DNA of 64,000 bases from Aquabacterium sp. OR-4. Lineage in GTDB: Bacteria; Pseudomonadota; Gammaproteobacteria; Burkholderiales; Burkholderiaceae_C. The translations under genes and the position numbers were made by a program. This document shows, one piece after another, positions 38,443-46,747 of this stretch (positions are counted from its first letter, which is position 1; each line of letters starts with the position of its first letter). Under the pieces are notes generated by a model. It searched no databases. It had not been told where the DNA came from and saw only the letters and a program-made list of their open reading frames with translations. The stretch is taken from positions 62,001 to 126,000 of the forward strand of contig NZ_JAOCQD020000003.1 of NCBI RefSeq assembly GCF_025290835.2. Direction: 5' to 3'.

Positions 38443-39612
38443 ATGAACCTGCCGCCCGAGGTGCTGGCGCTGGCCGATACGCTGCAGGTGCTGGATGTGT
38501 CGGACAACGCGCTGACCAGCCTGCCCGAGGGCCTGGCCGCCTGCAGCCGGCTGCACACGCTGTTTGCGTCGAGCAATCGGTTCACGCAGCTGCCGCCGGT
38601 GCTGGGCCGTCTGCCGGCGCTCGACACGCTGGGCTTCAAGGCCAACCAGATTGCGCAGGTGCCGGCCGAGGCGCTGGCGCCCACGCTGCGCTGGCTGATC
38701 CTCACCGACAACCGGGTGGCCGAGCTGCCGGCCACGCTGACCCGCTGCACCCGGCTGCAAAAGCTGATGCTGGCCGGCAACCGGCTCACCCGGCTGCCGG
38801 CGGGCCTGGAGGCGCTGCAGCGGCTGGAGCTGATCCGCCTGTCGGCCAACCTGTTTGCGCGCGTGGCCGATGCGCTGCCGCTGGCGCTGCTGGGCCTGCC
38901 GCGCCTGGCCTGGCTGGCGCATGGCGGCAACCCCTATGCGCTGGCGGCCGAGGCGCAGGCCGCGCGGGCCGATGCCACGCCGCACATCGCCTGGCCCCGG
39001 CTGCAGCTGCAGGGCCTGCTGGGCGAGGGGGCCTCGGGCCACATCCATGCCGCGCTGCTGGCCACCGAGGGCGCCACGCAGGCGGTGGCGGTCAAGCTGT
39101 TCAAGGGCGCGGTCACCAGCGACGGCCTGCCGGCCAGCGAGATGGCCGCCAGCATCGCCGCCGGCAGCCACCCGCACCTGGTGGGCGAGCTGGGCCAGAT
39201 CGACGGCCATCCCGATGGCCGCCTGGGCCTGGTGATGCGACGCGTGCCGCCGCAATGCCGGGCGCTGGCCGGGCCGCCCAGCATGCACAGCTGCAGCCGC
39301 GATGTGTATGCCCCCGGCCTGCGGCTGCCGGCCCGGCGCGCCGAGGCCATCGCCCGGGCCGTGGCCTCGGCGCTGGGCCACTTGCATGCGCGCGGCCTGG
39401 CGCATGGTGACCTGTACGCGCACAACATCCTGGTGGACGAGGGCCAGGCCTGCCTGCTCAGCGACCTGGGTGCGGCCTCGTTCCTGCCTGCCGACGACGC
39501 AGCGCGTGCCGAGGCCCTGCGTGCGCTGGACTGGCGCGCCCACCGCGTGCTGGTGGACGAGCTGGCCGAGCGCTGCGACGCGCCGCAGGCGCTGGCGGCC
39601 TGGCGCGGCTGA
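38443..39612 (+). CDS. Leucine-rich-repeat protein kinase
   Basis: 389 residues. Six or so leucine-rich repeats fill residues 1-160 (DTLQVLDVSDNALTSLPEGL, LRWLILTDNRVAELP, LQKLMLAGNRLTRLPAGL). A protein-kinase-like domain follows: Gly-loop LLGEGASGHIHAALL, Lys218 in VAVKLFKG, HGDLYAHN with Asp323 in place of HRD, and Asp341 in SDLGAAS instead of DFG. The domain is small (about 195 residues). The ATG at 38443 is the only good start in frame and enters directly into a repeat, so the N-terminus looks short. The family occurs widely in proteobacteria; a type III effector role is possible because of the neighbouring injectisome, but unsupported by a secretion signal. Confidence 0.8.
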   Translation: MNLPPEVLALADTLQVLDVSDNALTSLPEGLAACSRLHTLFASSNRFTQLPPVLGRLPALDTLGFKANQIAQVPAEALAPTLRWLILTDNRVAELPATLTRCTRLQKLMLAGNRLTRLPAGLEALQRLELIRLSANLFARVADALPLALLGLPRLAWLAHGGNPYALAAEAQAARADATPHIAWPRLQLQGLLGEGASGHIHAALLATEGATQAVAVKLFKGAVTSDGLPASEMAASIAAGSHPHLVGELGQIDGHPDGRLGLVMRRVPPQCRALAGPPSMHSCSRDVYAPGLRLPARRAEAIARAVASALGHLHARGLAHGDLYAHNILVDEGQACLLSDLGAASFLPADDAARAEALRALDWRAHRVLVDELAERCDAPQALAAWRG

Positions 39613-39650
39613 GCTTGCGGGTGGGGCCTGCGGGGGGGGGGGGCTTGCGC

Positions 39651-40334
39651 TCAGCGCAGCCCGCTGCGGCCCAGCTGCTGCACAAAGGCGCTGCAGGCGC
39701 GGCCGGCATCGGGCTGCTGGCGCCACTGCTGGGCCAGCAGGCGCAGTGCCGGGCGCAGATCGCGCGGCAGCGTGCCGTCCAGCGGGTCGTCGGCCACGGC
39801 GCACAGGTGGTCGGCGTACAGGCGCCGCGCCTGGTGGTCGCAGTCGAGCAAATCCATCACCGCGGCGGCCAGCCACTGAAACTGCTCGGCCGGCAGCTCG
39901 GCCGCGTCGGCGGGCTCGCCTGGCGCGGTGCGGTGGGCCGGCCAGGCCGCCAGGCACAGGTACTCGATCGGGCCCAGGCTGCGCCGGCGGCTGCCCTGCG
40001 CGGTGGTGGCGCGGCCGGCCGCCCGCTCGGGGCCTTGCGCCGCCCCCCAGCCGGCACGGCGGCCGCTGGGCAGCCGGCCCTGGCTCAGTGACTGGGCCAG
40101 GGTCTGCGCCACGGCTGCGCGGGCGGCATAGTCGCCACGCTGGTTGACCTCGGCCAGCACGCGCAGAAAGGCCGGGTAGAGCGCATCGCCCAGGCCGCTG
40201 CACACCCGCTCCATCAGCGCCACCGCCGCCTGCTGCTGGGTGCCCAGATCCACGCAGCCGTGGATCAGCGCCTGCGCGGCCTCGGTCCAGCGCGGCTGGG
40301 CCAGCAGCTGGGGCGTCTGCTCGCCGGGGCTCAC
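39651..40334 (-). CDS. Protein of unknown function downstream of sctT
   Basis: 227 residues, mainly predicted helix, with a basic low-complexity break in the middle (GRRAGWGAAQGPERAAGR). No family recognised and no signal peptide. It begins ten bases after the 79-residue gene, so the pair continues the injectisome operon and may encode an accessory, chaperone or effector. Converges on the LRR-kinase gene, separated by 38 bases that include a 12-base G run. Confidence 0.6.
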   Translation of the reverse strand: MSPGEQTPQLLAQPRWTEAAQALIHGCVDLGTQQQAAVALMERVCSGLGDALYPAFLRVLAEVNQRGDYAARAAVAQTLAQSLSQGRLPSGRRAGWGAAQGPERAAGRATTAQGSRRRSLGPIEYLCLAAWPAHRTAPGEPADAAELPAEQFQWLAAAVMDLLDCDHQARRLYADHLCAVADDPLDGTLPRDLRPALRLLAQQWRQQPDAGRACSAFVQQLGRSGLR

Positions 40335-40344
40335 GGCGTGCCGG

Positions 40345-40584
40345 TCAGCCGGCGATCAGCGCGGCCAGCACACGCTCGGCGTGCTGCTGCACCGAGAGGC
40401 CGCGCAGTTCGGGCGTCAGGTCGGCATGCAGCGAGGCGGCCTCGCCCCGGCCCAGGCCGTCGAGCCAGGCCGCCGGGGCGTGGGCTGCGGCCGTGCCTGG
40501 CGCGGCCGGTGCCGGGCCCGGCACGGGCCAGTGGGCCGACGCCTGCAGCGCCAGGGCGGGGGATGACAAGGGTGCGCCGATCAT
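40345..40584 (-). CDS. Small protein of unknown function downstream of sctT
   Basis: 79 residues; Ala/Pro-rich first half, then LTPELRGLSVQQHAERVLAA. Lies 88 bases after sctT and 10 before the next unknown gene, same strand. Codon usage matches its neighbours. No family recognised; the gene could also be spurious. Confidence 0.5.
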   Translation of the reverse strand: MIGAPLSSPALALQASAHWPVPGPAPAAPGTAAAHAPAAWLDGLGRGEAASLHADLTPELRGLSVQQHAERVLAALIAG

Positions 40585-40672
40585 GGCCGTGCCAGGGGGT
40601 GGGGGAGTGGCGCCGAGCTTAGCCGCCGCGCCGGCCGGTGGGCATTGCGGCTGGCCCTATTTCGGCGGCCGT

Positions 40673-41458
40673 TCAGCCGAACAGCGTGCGCAGCAGGTCG
40701 CGCACGATGGCGGGGCGGGCCAGCAGCTCCTCGTTGAGCAGGGCCACCAGGCTGCCCATCTGCAGCAGCAGCACCAGGTGGCCCACCACCGACTTGATCG
40801 ACATCGACAGGCTGAACACGTTGAGCTGCTGCGCATAGCGGTTGACCAGGCCCAGCACCCCGTCCACCAGGTACAGCAGCAGCAGCGAGGGCGCGGCCAC
40901 CAGCAGGGCCATGCGCAGCATACGGCCGAACTCGTGCTCGAAGGCCAGGCGGCCGGCGGGCAGCAGCTGCCAGGGGCCGTGCAGCGGCCACAGGGCGTAG
41001 CTGTCGAGCAGCAGGGCCGCAAACAGCATGAAGCCGCCGCTGGCCATGAACACCCAGCTGGCCAGGCGGGCCAGGAAGGCGCCGCTCAGCGAGGTCTGGT
41101 GGCCCGACATCGGGTCCTGCACCTGGGCCTGGGTGGCGCCGACCTTGTTGTCGATCAGCTGGCCGGCCATCTCGAAGGACCACATCAGCCCGCCGAACAG
41201 GAAGCCCAGCGCGGCGCCCATCATGGCCTCCAGGCCATAGGCCTGCGCCCATTGCCAGGGGCCCAGGCGCAGCGGCTGCAGGTCCTGCACCAGCAGGCCC
41301 AGCATGCCGAGCGCCAGAAACAGCGCATTGCGGACCAGCGCCGGCACCAGGTCCTGCGTGAACAGCGGCAGCAGCAGGAACGCCGTGGCCACGCGCATGG
41401 CCGACAGGCCCAGCGTCAGCGCCGCGTCGGCCGGCTGGGTGGCCCAGGTCTCGTACAT
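40673..41458 (-). CDS. sctT: Type III export apparatus protein SctT
   Basis: 261 residues, the length of SctT/SpaR/HrcT. Hydrophobic throughout, with the family stretches MRVATAFLLLPLFTQDLVP, FEMAGQLIDNKVGATQAQ and GFMLFAALLLDSYALWPL. It forms part of the SctRST export gate in the inner membrane. Follows sctS after 22 bases. Confidence 0.93.
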   Translation of the reverse strand: MYETWATQPADAALTLGLSAMRVATAFLLLPLFTQDLVPALVRNALFLALGMLGLLVQDLQPLRLGPWQWAQAYGLEAMMGAALGFLFGGLMWSFEMAGQLIDNKVGATQAQVQDPMSGHQTSLSGAFLARLASWVFMASGGFMLFAALLLDSYALWPLHGPWQLLPAGRLAFEHEFGRMLRMALLVAAPSLLLLYLVDGVLGLVNRYAQQLNVFSLSMSIKSVVGHLVLLLQMGSLVALLNEELLARPAIVRDLLRTLFG

Positions 41459-41480
41459 CGCGCGGTCTGCCGCGGCGCGC

Positions 41481-41756
41481 TCAGGGCGTCAGCCGGACCA
41501 TGCCCGGAAACTCGCTGAACACGCGGTCGCCCAGCTGGTACAGGCTGCCGCCCAGCAGCGCGGCGGTGATGAAGATGGTGACCACGATGGCGAAGAACTT
41601 GGCCACGTACTGCACCGTCTGCTCCTGCAGCTGGGTGGCGGCCTGCACAAAGGCGATCAGCAGGCCCACCACGGCGGCCACCAGGATGGGCGGCGCCGAC
41701 AGCAGCAGCACCAGCCACAGCGCGTGCTGGGTGAGTTGGATGACTTGGTGGTTCAT
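41481..41756 (-). CDS. sctS: Type III export apparatus protein SctS
   Basis: 91 residues with two membrane helices (ALWLVLLLSAPPILVAAVVG and FFAIVVTIFITAALLG) and the linking VQAATQLQEQTVQYVAKF loop that identifies SctS/FliQ. Its start overlaps the sctR stop by 4 bases. Part of the export gate. Confidence 0.93.
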   Translation of the reverse strand: MNHQVIQLTQHALWLVLLLSAPPILVAAVVGLLIAFVQAATQLQEQTVQYVAKFFAIVVTIFITAALLGGSLYQLGDRVFSEFPGMVRLTP

Positions 41757-42412
41757 GGGTGGTAGGTGAGCACCAGGCCGTGGGTCAGCTTGACCCAGCC
41801 CTCGATCAGCACGAACAGCAGCAGCTTGAACGGCAGCGACACGGTGGTGGGCGAGAGCATCTGCATGCCCATGGCCATCAGGATGTTGGAGATGACCAGG
41901 TCGACCACCAGAAAGGGCAGAAAGATCAGGAAGCCGATCTCGAAGGCCACGGTCAGCTCGCTCACCGTGAAGGCCGGCACCACCACCAGAAAGTCGCGCT
42001 CGGTCAGCGTCCTGGCGCGCTCGGGCTTGAGGCTGCGCTGCGCCGTCTTGAGAAAGAAGCTGCGCTCCAGCGGCCGGCTGTGGGCGATCAGGAAGTCGCG
42101 CAGCGGCTCCTTGGCCGCATCGGCGGCGGCCAGCATCTGGCTGGTGGAGGCCTTGCCGGTGTCGGGCAGGGCGGCCAGGCGGTCCTGCATCTCCACGCCC
42201 ACCGGGTACATGACGTAGATGCTGAGGATCAGCGCCAGCCCGTTCATCACCACATTGGGCGGCACCTGCTGCAGGCCCATGGCATTGCGCAGCAGGCTCA
42301 GCACGATGACCAGCTTGGTGAACGAGGTGATCATCACCGCCACAAAGGGCGCCAGGGCGATCAGGATGACGGTGACCAGCGCCGAGGCCGGCGTGAAACT
42401 GCTCAGGTCCAT
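41753..42412 (-). CDS. sctR: Type III export apparatus protein SctR
   Basis: 219 residues. Family blocks are very clear: ITSFTKLVIVLSLLRNAMG, QQVPPNVVMNGLALILSIYV, VSELTVAFEIGFLIFLPFLV and DLVISNILMAMGMQMLSP. Core of the SctRST gate. Three bases separate its start from the sctQ stop. Confidence 0.95.
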   Translation of the reverse strand: MDLSSFTPASALVTVILIALAPFVAVMITSFTKLVIVLSLLRNAMGLQQVPPNVVMNGLALILSIYVMYPVGVEMQDRLAALPDTGKASTSQMLAAADAAKEPLRDFLIAHSRPLERSFFLKTAQRSLKPERARTLTERDFLVVVPAFTVSELTVAFEIGFLIFLPFLVVDLVISNILMAMGMQMLSPTTVSLPFKLLLFVLIEGWVKLTHGLVLTYHP

Positions 42413-42415
42413 GGC

Positions 42416-43258
42416 TCAGCTCGCGTCGATGCGCAGCGCCTGGCCGCTGCCCCAGGGCAGCAGGCGGCCACGGGCCAGCACGGTGGCGGGGCTGGCCGCG
42501 TCGATCAGCAGGCAGGTGGCGGGCGGCGGCGGCGAGGCCGGGCCGTCCCAGGCCTGCCAGCCCAGCAGCGGCGCCAGCGGCAGCGGCGTGGGCCAGCGGC
42601 ACACCAGCTGGCAGTGCCGGGTGCCCGGCGGCGTGGGGCCGGCCGGCGCCGCCGTGGCCGTGGCCGCCTCGCCGATGGCCCGCAGCCGCGTGCCGGCCGG
42701 GCCGGGCAGCAGCAGCAGGCCACCGGGCTCGAGTGCCTGCAGCTCGTCGGCCAGCAGCCACCATTCGGCCAGCAGGCTTTCGGCCAGGGCCGGCTGCCAT
42801 TGCAGGCCGGCCAGGGCCGGCTGCCATTGCAGGCCGGCCAGCGCCGGCGCCACGCCCAGCCCGCGCAGCAGGGGCCAGGGCAGGGCCAGCCGGGCCTGGG
42901 CCTGCGCGCCCTGCCAGAGGCCGTGGGCCATGCCGGGCGGCCAGGCCGGGGTGGGCATGCCGGGTGCGGACGTGCCGGGTGCGGGCGGCCAGTGCCAGGC
43001 GTCTTCGGGCACCAGGCCGCAGGCGGCCAGGGCGTCCAGCAGCTCGGCGGCCTGCTCCAGCGCCACCGCGGCGGCCGCGGCGCAGGCCGGCACGCCGGGC
43101 GCCGCGCCATCGCGGGTGGCCAGCCACAGCTGCGCGCCGCCGGCTGAAAACTGCCAGGCCTGCGGCCGGGCCGGCGCCACGGCATGCAGCTGCACGGCGG
43201 GGGCGAGCGCGGCCGGGGCCGGGGCCGCGGCGCTCACTGGACTGCCCTGCGCGCTCAT
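42416..43258 (-). CDS. sctQ: Type III cytoplasmic ring protein SctQ (SPOA-like)
   Basis: 280 residues. Sequence is Ala/Pro-rich and diverged, but the end (ATVLARGRLLPWGSGQALRI) fits a SPOA fold and the position directly before sctRST is the standard place of sctQ. An exact 27-base duplication (42781-42834) repeats nine residues, LAGLQWQPA. SctQ builds the sorting platform with SctK, SctL and SctN. The start overlaps the response-regulator stop by 4 bases. Confidence 0.75.
   Translation of the reverse strand: MSAQGSPVSAAAPAPAALAPAVQLHAVAPARPQAWQFSAGGAQLWLATRDGAAPGVPACAAAAAVALEQAAELLDALAACGLVPEDAWHWPPAPGTSAPGMPTPAWPPGMAHGLWQGAQAQARLALPWPLLRGLGVAPALAGLQWQPALAGLQWQPALAESLLAEWWLLADELQALEPGGLLLLPGPAGTRLRAIGEAATATAAPAGPTPPGTRHCQLVCRWPTPLPLAPLLGWQAWDGPASPPPPATCLLIDAASPATVLARGRLLPWGSGQALRIDAS
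42781..42834. repeat. Exact 27-bp tandem duplication inside sctQ
   Basis: Two identical 27-base units (42781-42807 and 42808-42834), in frame, repeat nine residues in SctQ. Being exact, it looks recent. Confidence 0.9.
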
Positions 43259-43896
43259 GCGCGACGGCTGACCATCATGCGGGTCAGCTCGGTGACGGCG
43301 CGCGCCTGCATCTTGCGCATGCCGCGCGAGCGGTACAGCTCGACGCTCTTGAGCGAGAGGTGGATCTCGTCGGCGATCTGCTTGTTCATGCGACCGTTGA
43401 CCACCAGGCCCAGCACCTGGCGTTCGCGCGGCGACAGCAGCTGCATGCGGCGTTCGAACTCGTCGCGCGAGCCGGCCAGGCCGGCCTCGGGGCCGAGGTC
43501 GAGCTCGGCGGTGGTGAAGGCGCGGTCCAGCGCCGCGCTCAGCGCGCCATCGTCCAGCGGCTTTTCCAGCAGCGAGACGGCACCGCGCTTTTGCATCGCC
43601 GCCACGGCCAGCGGCACGTCGGCATGGCCGCTCATGTAGATCACCGGCAGGTTCAGGCCCTGGCTGTGCAGGGCGTCGTGCAGGTCCAGGCCCGACAGCT
43701 CGGGCATGCGCACATCGAGCATCAGGCAGCCGGTGTCGGCGCAGGGGCCGGCGGTGTTCAGGCGCGACAGCGAGCGCAGCGCGTCGCGCGGGTCGCCCCA
43801 GTCGCGCACCTGGCAGCCCAGGCCCTCGAGCCAGAAGCGCAGCGAATCGCGGAACTCGGTGTTGTCGTCCACCACGTAGATCTGTCGGTTGCTCAT
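43255..43896 (-). CDS. FixJ/NarL-type response regulator inside the T3SS operon
   Basis: 213 residues from the ATG at 43896, which overlaps the kinase stop by 4 bases. Receiver domain: VVDDN (Asp10/Asp11), phospho-acceptor Asp61 in LMLDVRMPELSG, LLEKPLDD. C-terminal LuxR-type helix-turn-helix: LSPRERQVLGLVVNGRMNKQ, LSLKSVELYRSRGMRKMQ. It is cotranscribed with the injectisome genes and most likely controls them in a feedback loop. Confidence 0.9.
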   Translation of the reverse strand: MSNRQIYVVDDNTEFRDSLRFWLEGLGCQVRDWGDPRDALRSLSRLNTAGPCADTGCLMLDVRMPELSGLDLHDALHSQGLNLPVIYMSGHADVPLAVAAMQKRGAVSLLEKPLDDGALSAALDRAFTTAELDLGPEAGLAGSRDEFERRMQLLSPRERQVLGLVVNGRMNKQIADEIHLSLKSVELYRSRGMRKMQARAVTELTRMMVSRRA

Positions 43897-45029
43897 GCGG
43901 GTGTGGGGGTTGCGGGTGAGGGCGCCGTGGCCGCGAGCGGCAGCGCGAAGTGAAAGCAGCAGCCCGCGCTGGCGCGGCGGGTGAACCACAGCCGGCCCTG
44001 GTGCATCTCGATCAGCGAGCGGCAGATCGACAGGCCCAGGCCCATGCCGTTGGGCTTGGTGGAGGCAAAGGGCAGAAACAGGCGGGCCTCGGTCTGCGGC
44101 GTGATGCCGGGGCCGTTGTCGGCCACGCACAGCTCGGCGCGGCCATCGGCCACGGCCAGCGTGATGTCGATGCAGGGCGCGGCGGGGCGGTCCAGGCGCA
44201 GCGCATCGAGCGCATTGCGCAGCAGGTTGATCAGCACCTGCTGCAGCATCACCGCATCGGCCAGCACCGGCACCGGCGTGGCCGGCAGCTGCAGCGACAG
44301 CTGCAGCGCCTCGCGCTGCAGATCCCAGTCGAGCAGGCCCAGGCTCTGGTGCACCAGGGCCACCAGGTCCAGCGGGCCGGCATGCGGCTGGCGCGACTGG
44401 GTGTACTCGCGCACCCGGCCGATGATCTGGCTGGCGTAGCTGACCTGCTGCAAGGCCTTGTCGAGGGCCGCCAGCTCGTCGCTGTCGTCGGGATGGCGGC
44501 GCGCCACGCGCAGCTTCAGGCCGCGCAACAGGTTGGCGGTGGCGCCGATGGGCTGGTTCAGCTCGTGCGCCAGCACGCTGCCCATCTCGCTGACCGTGAG
44601 CGAGCGCGAGGTGAACAGCAGGCCCTCGCGGTCGTCGAGCTGGCGCTGCAGCTGGTGCAGGTGGGCGCGCTCATCGTCCAGGCGCAGCAGCATGCGGCCG
44701 TCGCCCAGTGCTGTGCGCTGGGCCTGGTACTCGCCGCTGCTGCCGCAGCGCCAGCGCGGGCCCGGCGCGGCGGCCAGGGCCGCCGGCAGGCCGGGCAGGG
44801 CGGCCGCCCAGCGCGCCACCGACTCGCCGGCGGTGCCCGGCAGCAGCGCCCGCATCGGCGCGTTCAGCGCACCCAGCGTGTCGCCGTGCAGCAGGGCCAG
44901 GGCCTGGCCCTGCTCGCCCAGCGCCTGCAGCAAGGCGGCTTCGGCCGCGCCGGCGGCGGTGTGCACGGTGGCGGCTTCAGGCGCCGTCTGGCGGCTGTGG
45001 CCCGGGGGGGAACGGCCCGGCGCGATCAC
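43893..45029 (-). CDS. Soluble sensor histidine kinase inside the T3SS operon
   Basis: About 378 residues if the GTG at 45029 is used (GGAG about nine bases upstream); a GTG at 45050 is an alternative. No membrane helix, so a cytoplasmic sensor. The N-terminal 150 residues may be a degenerate PAS-like region. HisKA: VLAHELNQPIGATANLLRGL, a DctB/FixL-like phospho-acceptor helix. HATPase: LINLLRNALDAL, VADNGPGI, GMGLGLSICRSL. Coupled to the response regulator by a 4-base overlap. An imperfect local duplication just upstream may have displaced its original start. Confidence 0.85.
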   Translation of the reverse strand: MIAPGRSPPGHSRQTAPEAATVHTAAGAAEAALLQALGEQGQALALLHGDTLGALNAPMRALLPGTAGESVARWAAALPGLPAALAAAPGPRWRCGSSGEYQAQRTALGDGRMLLRLDDERAHLHQLQRQLDDREGLLFTSRSLTVSEMGSVLAHELNQPIGATANLLRGLKLRVARRHPDDSDELAALDKALQQVSYASQIIGRVREYTQSRQPHAGPLDLVALVHQSLGLLDWDLQREALQLSLQLPATPVPVLADAVMLQQVLINLLRNALDALRLDRPAAPCIDITLAVADGRAELCVADNGPGITPQTEARLFLPFASTKPNGMGLGLSICRSLIEMHQGRLWFTRRASAGCCFHFALPLAATAPSPATPTPA

Positions 45030-45090
45030 TGGGCGACGCTCCGTGCTTCGCACTGCGGGATTCGCACTTGGGGGAGGCCCGGCGCGATCA
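45014..45090. repeat. 62-bp partial duplication at the histidine-kinase start
   Basis: GGCCCGGCGCGATCA occurs at 45014-45028 and again at 45076-45090, 62 bases apart. Between them TTCGCACTGCGGGA and TTCGCACTTGGGGG form a 14-base tandem pair (45047-45074). On the minus strand the copy at 45091 reads ATGATCGCGCCGGGCC and overlaps the previous stop as ATGA; the other copy reads GTGATCGCGCCGGGCC and is the only one in the kinase frame. Confidence 0.75.
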
Positions 45091-46440
45091 TGCGCCGGTC
45101 TCCTGCGGCCACAGCGCCTGGCTGCACACCAGCCAGGGCAATGACGGGCGCGCGGCCAGCAGGGCGCGCAGGCTGGAGCTGGCCTGGGCCAGCACCAGCG
45201 CCTCGGTCCAGCGCGCCAGGCCGCCGCCATGGCCCTCGAGGCGCAGTTCGCAGCTCACCTGGCCGGGCGCGCAGGGCAGGGCCGGCCACAGCTCGCGCAG
45301 CGTGCGCGGCTGGCCTTGCGGCGACAGGCCCAGGCGCAGCGCCCACCAGCGCAGCCCGCCGCCCGGCCGCACACTGCGCCAGCGCGCCGGCCAGCGCCGG
45401 CCCTGCCACAGCAGGGCGTCGCCATGCGGCTGCAGGCAGGCCAGGCCGGCCGGGCTGGCCAGCAGCACCGGCCGGCCCACGGCCCAGGCCTGCAGCGCCG
45501 GGCGCAGCGCGGCGGCCGATTCAGGCTGGCCCGCCGCCTGGCGCAGCTGCCGCAGGGCGGCCTGGGCCCAGGCGGGGCAGTCGGCCGGGTCGGCGGCGCG
45601 CTGACCGGCCCGGGCTTCGGGGCCGGCCCCAGGCTGGGTGTCGGGATGGGTGTCGGGCTGTGCTTCGGGCTGTGCGTCGGGCTGGGCGGCCAGCCAGTCA
45701 TGGGCCTGGCCGCCGTGGCCGGCCCCTTCGCCCGGCGTGTCGGCATCGGCATCGTCGGCTTCGTCGCGGCTGGGCGGCTGGCGGCCGGCGGCGTCGAACA
45801 GCGCGCGCCACTGGCCGGCATCGGCCGCTTGCCAGCGTGGCAGCTCGCCGCGGCTGGCTGTCAACGAGGCCAGCAGCGCCGGTGCCAGGGCCTGCACCGC
45901 GGCTGCGGGGTCGAGGCCGGGCCGGGCCAGCCAGGGCGCGGCGTCGGCCAGCGGCCCGTTGCCGGCGGCGCCATCGGCCGGCGCTGCACCGTGGGCGCTG
46001 GCGTGGCCGACGGCCTCGCGGCGCGGCAGGCCGCCGGCCAGCAGCAGCGGCATCGCGGCCTCGGGGGGGCGGTCGGGCGCGGCCGCGTCGGCGTCGCTGC
46101 CGCGCGGGGCTGGCGCCAGCGTGGTGCCGGGATCGTCGGCCACGATGGCCGCGACGTTCAAGGGATGGCCGCTGAGCCCGGCGGCCTCGTTGAGCGCGGT
46201 GAGGCCATGGACGGCACTGGTGGCATTGGTGGCACTGGTGGCACTGGTGGCACTGGTGGCACTGGTGGCCGCCGCGTCGCCAACGCCCGGCGCCACGGGC
46301 CCGGCCAGCGCCGAGGCCTCGGTGCCATTGGCGCCTTCGCCGGGGGCCCCGGGGGCTGCCGCTGGGTCGGCCTGCAGGGCCGTGGCCCAGGCCTGCCACA
46401 GATCGGCCGGCGGGACGGGCTGGATGGCGCCGATGCTCAT
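45088..46440 (-). CDS. Large low-complexity protein of the T3SS operon, function unknown
   Basis: 450 residues from the ATG at 46440. Ala/Pro/Asp-rich; residues about 58-76 are ATSATSATSATSATNATS, from six 9-base repeats at 46213-46266, and a Gln-Pro-Asp repeat (QPDAQPEAQPDTHPDTQP) sits in the middle. The C-terminal 100 residues look folded (LRWWALRLGLSPQGQ, LRALLAARPSLPWLVCSQAL). Position between sctP and the regulators suggests a secreted or regulatory injectisome protein, possibly a ruler- or HpaP-like protein, but I cannot assign a family. Confidence 0.6.
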   Translation of the reverse strand: MSIGAIQPVPPADLWQAWATALQADPAAAPGAPGEGANGTEASALAGPVAPGVGDAAATSATSATSATSATNATSAVHGLTALNEAAGLSGHPLNVAAIVADDPGTTLAPAPRGSDADAAAPDRPPEAAMPLLLAGGLPRREAVGHASAHGAAPADGAAGNGPLADAAPWLARPGLDPAAAVQALAPALLASLTASRGELPRWQAADAGQWRALFDAAGRQPPSRDEADDADADTPGEGAGHGGQAHDWLAAQPDAQPEAQPDTHPDTQPGAGPEARAGQRAADPADCPAWAQAALRQLRQAAGQPESAAALRPALQAWAVGRPVLLASPAGLACLQPHGDALLWQGRRWPARWRSVRPGGGLRWWALRLGLSPQGQPRTLRELWPALPCAPGQVSCELRLEGHGGGLARWTEALVLAQASSSLRALLAARPSLPWLVCSQALWPQETGA

Positions 46441-46747
46441 GGGATCGGCCGGTGGCCACCGCGTGAGCATGCCCACGCGGCCAGCGCCTGCCATGTCTGG
46501 CGCCGGCATGCCGGCGCGCTGACCGGCGTGGCTGCTGGCTGCGTTGGAGGAACTTCAGCGTGGCAGCACCCGGCTGTGCGCTGCCCGGCTGGGCGGTGGT
46601 CGGTCGTGCGGCACCCGGCTGGGCGGTGGTGGGCCGTGCTGTGCTCGGCCGTGCGTTGCACGGCGCTGCGGTGTGCGGGCCTGGGGCGGCGAAGCGGGCT
46701 CATGTCGGGGTTGAGGTCGGCGTTGAGGTCGGCGTTCAGGTCTGCGT
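46441..46747. repeat. 307-base gap in the T3SS operon with tandem repeats
   Basis: This is the only long gap in the operon. It holds five 12-base units (46700-46759, TGAGGTCGGCGT / TCAGGTCTGCGT) that run into the end of sctP and put repeated stop codons in its frame. A 26-base near-direct repeat, period 30, lies at 46584-46609 and 46614-46639. No convincing gene is present; it may be decayed coding sequence or hold an internal promoter for the distal half of the operon. Confidence 0.55.

Noticed and set aside
39632..39643. Run of 12 G as a phase-variation switch
   Set aside because: It lies in the 38 bases between two convergent stop codons, so slippage would not alter a protein or an obvious promoter.
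45026..45091. Short peptide starting ATG at 45091 as a separate gene
   Set aside because: It is only 21 codons long and wholly made of the 62-bp duplication; better explained as the displaced start of the kinase gene.
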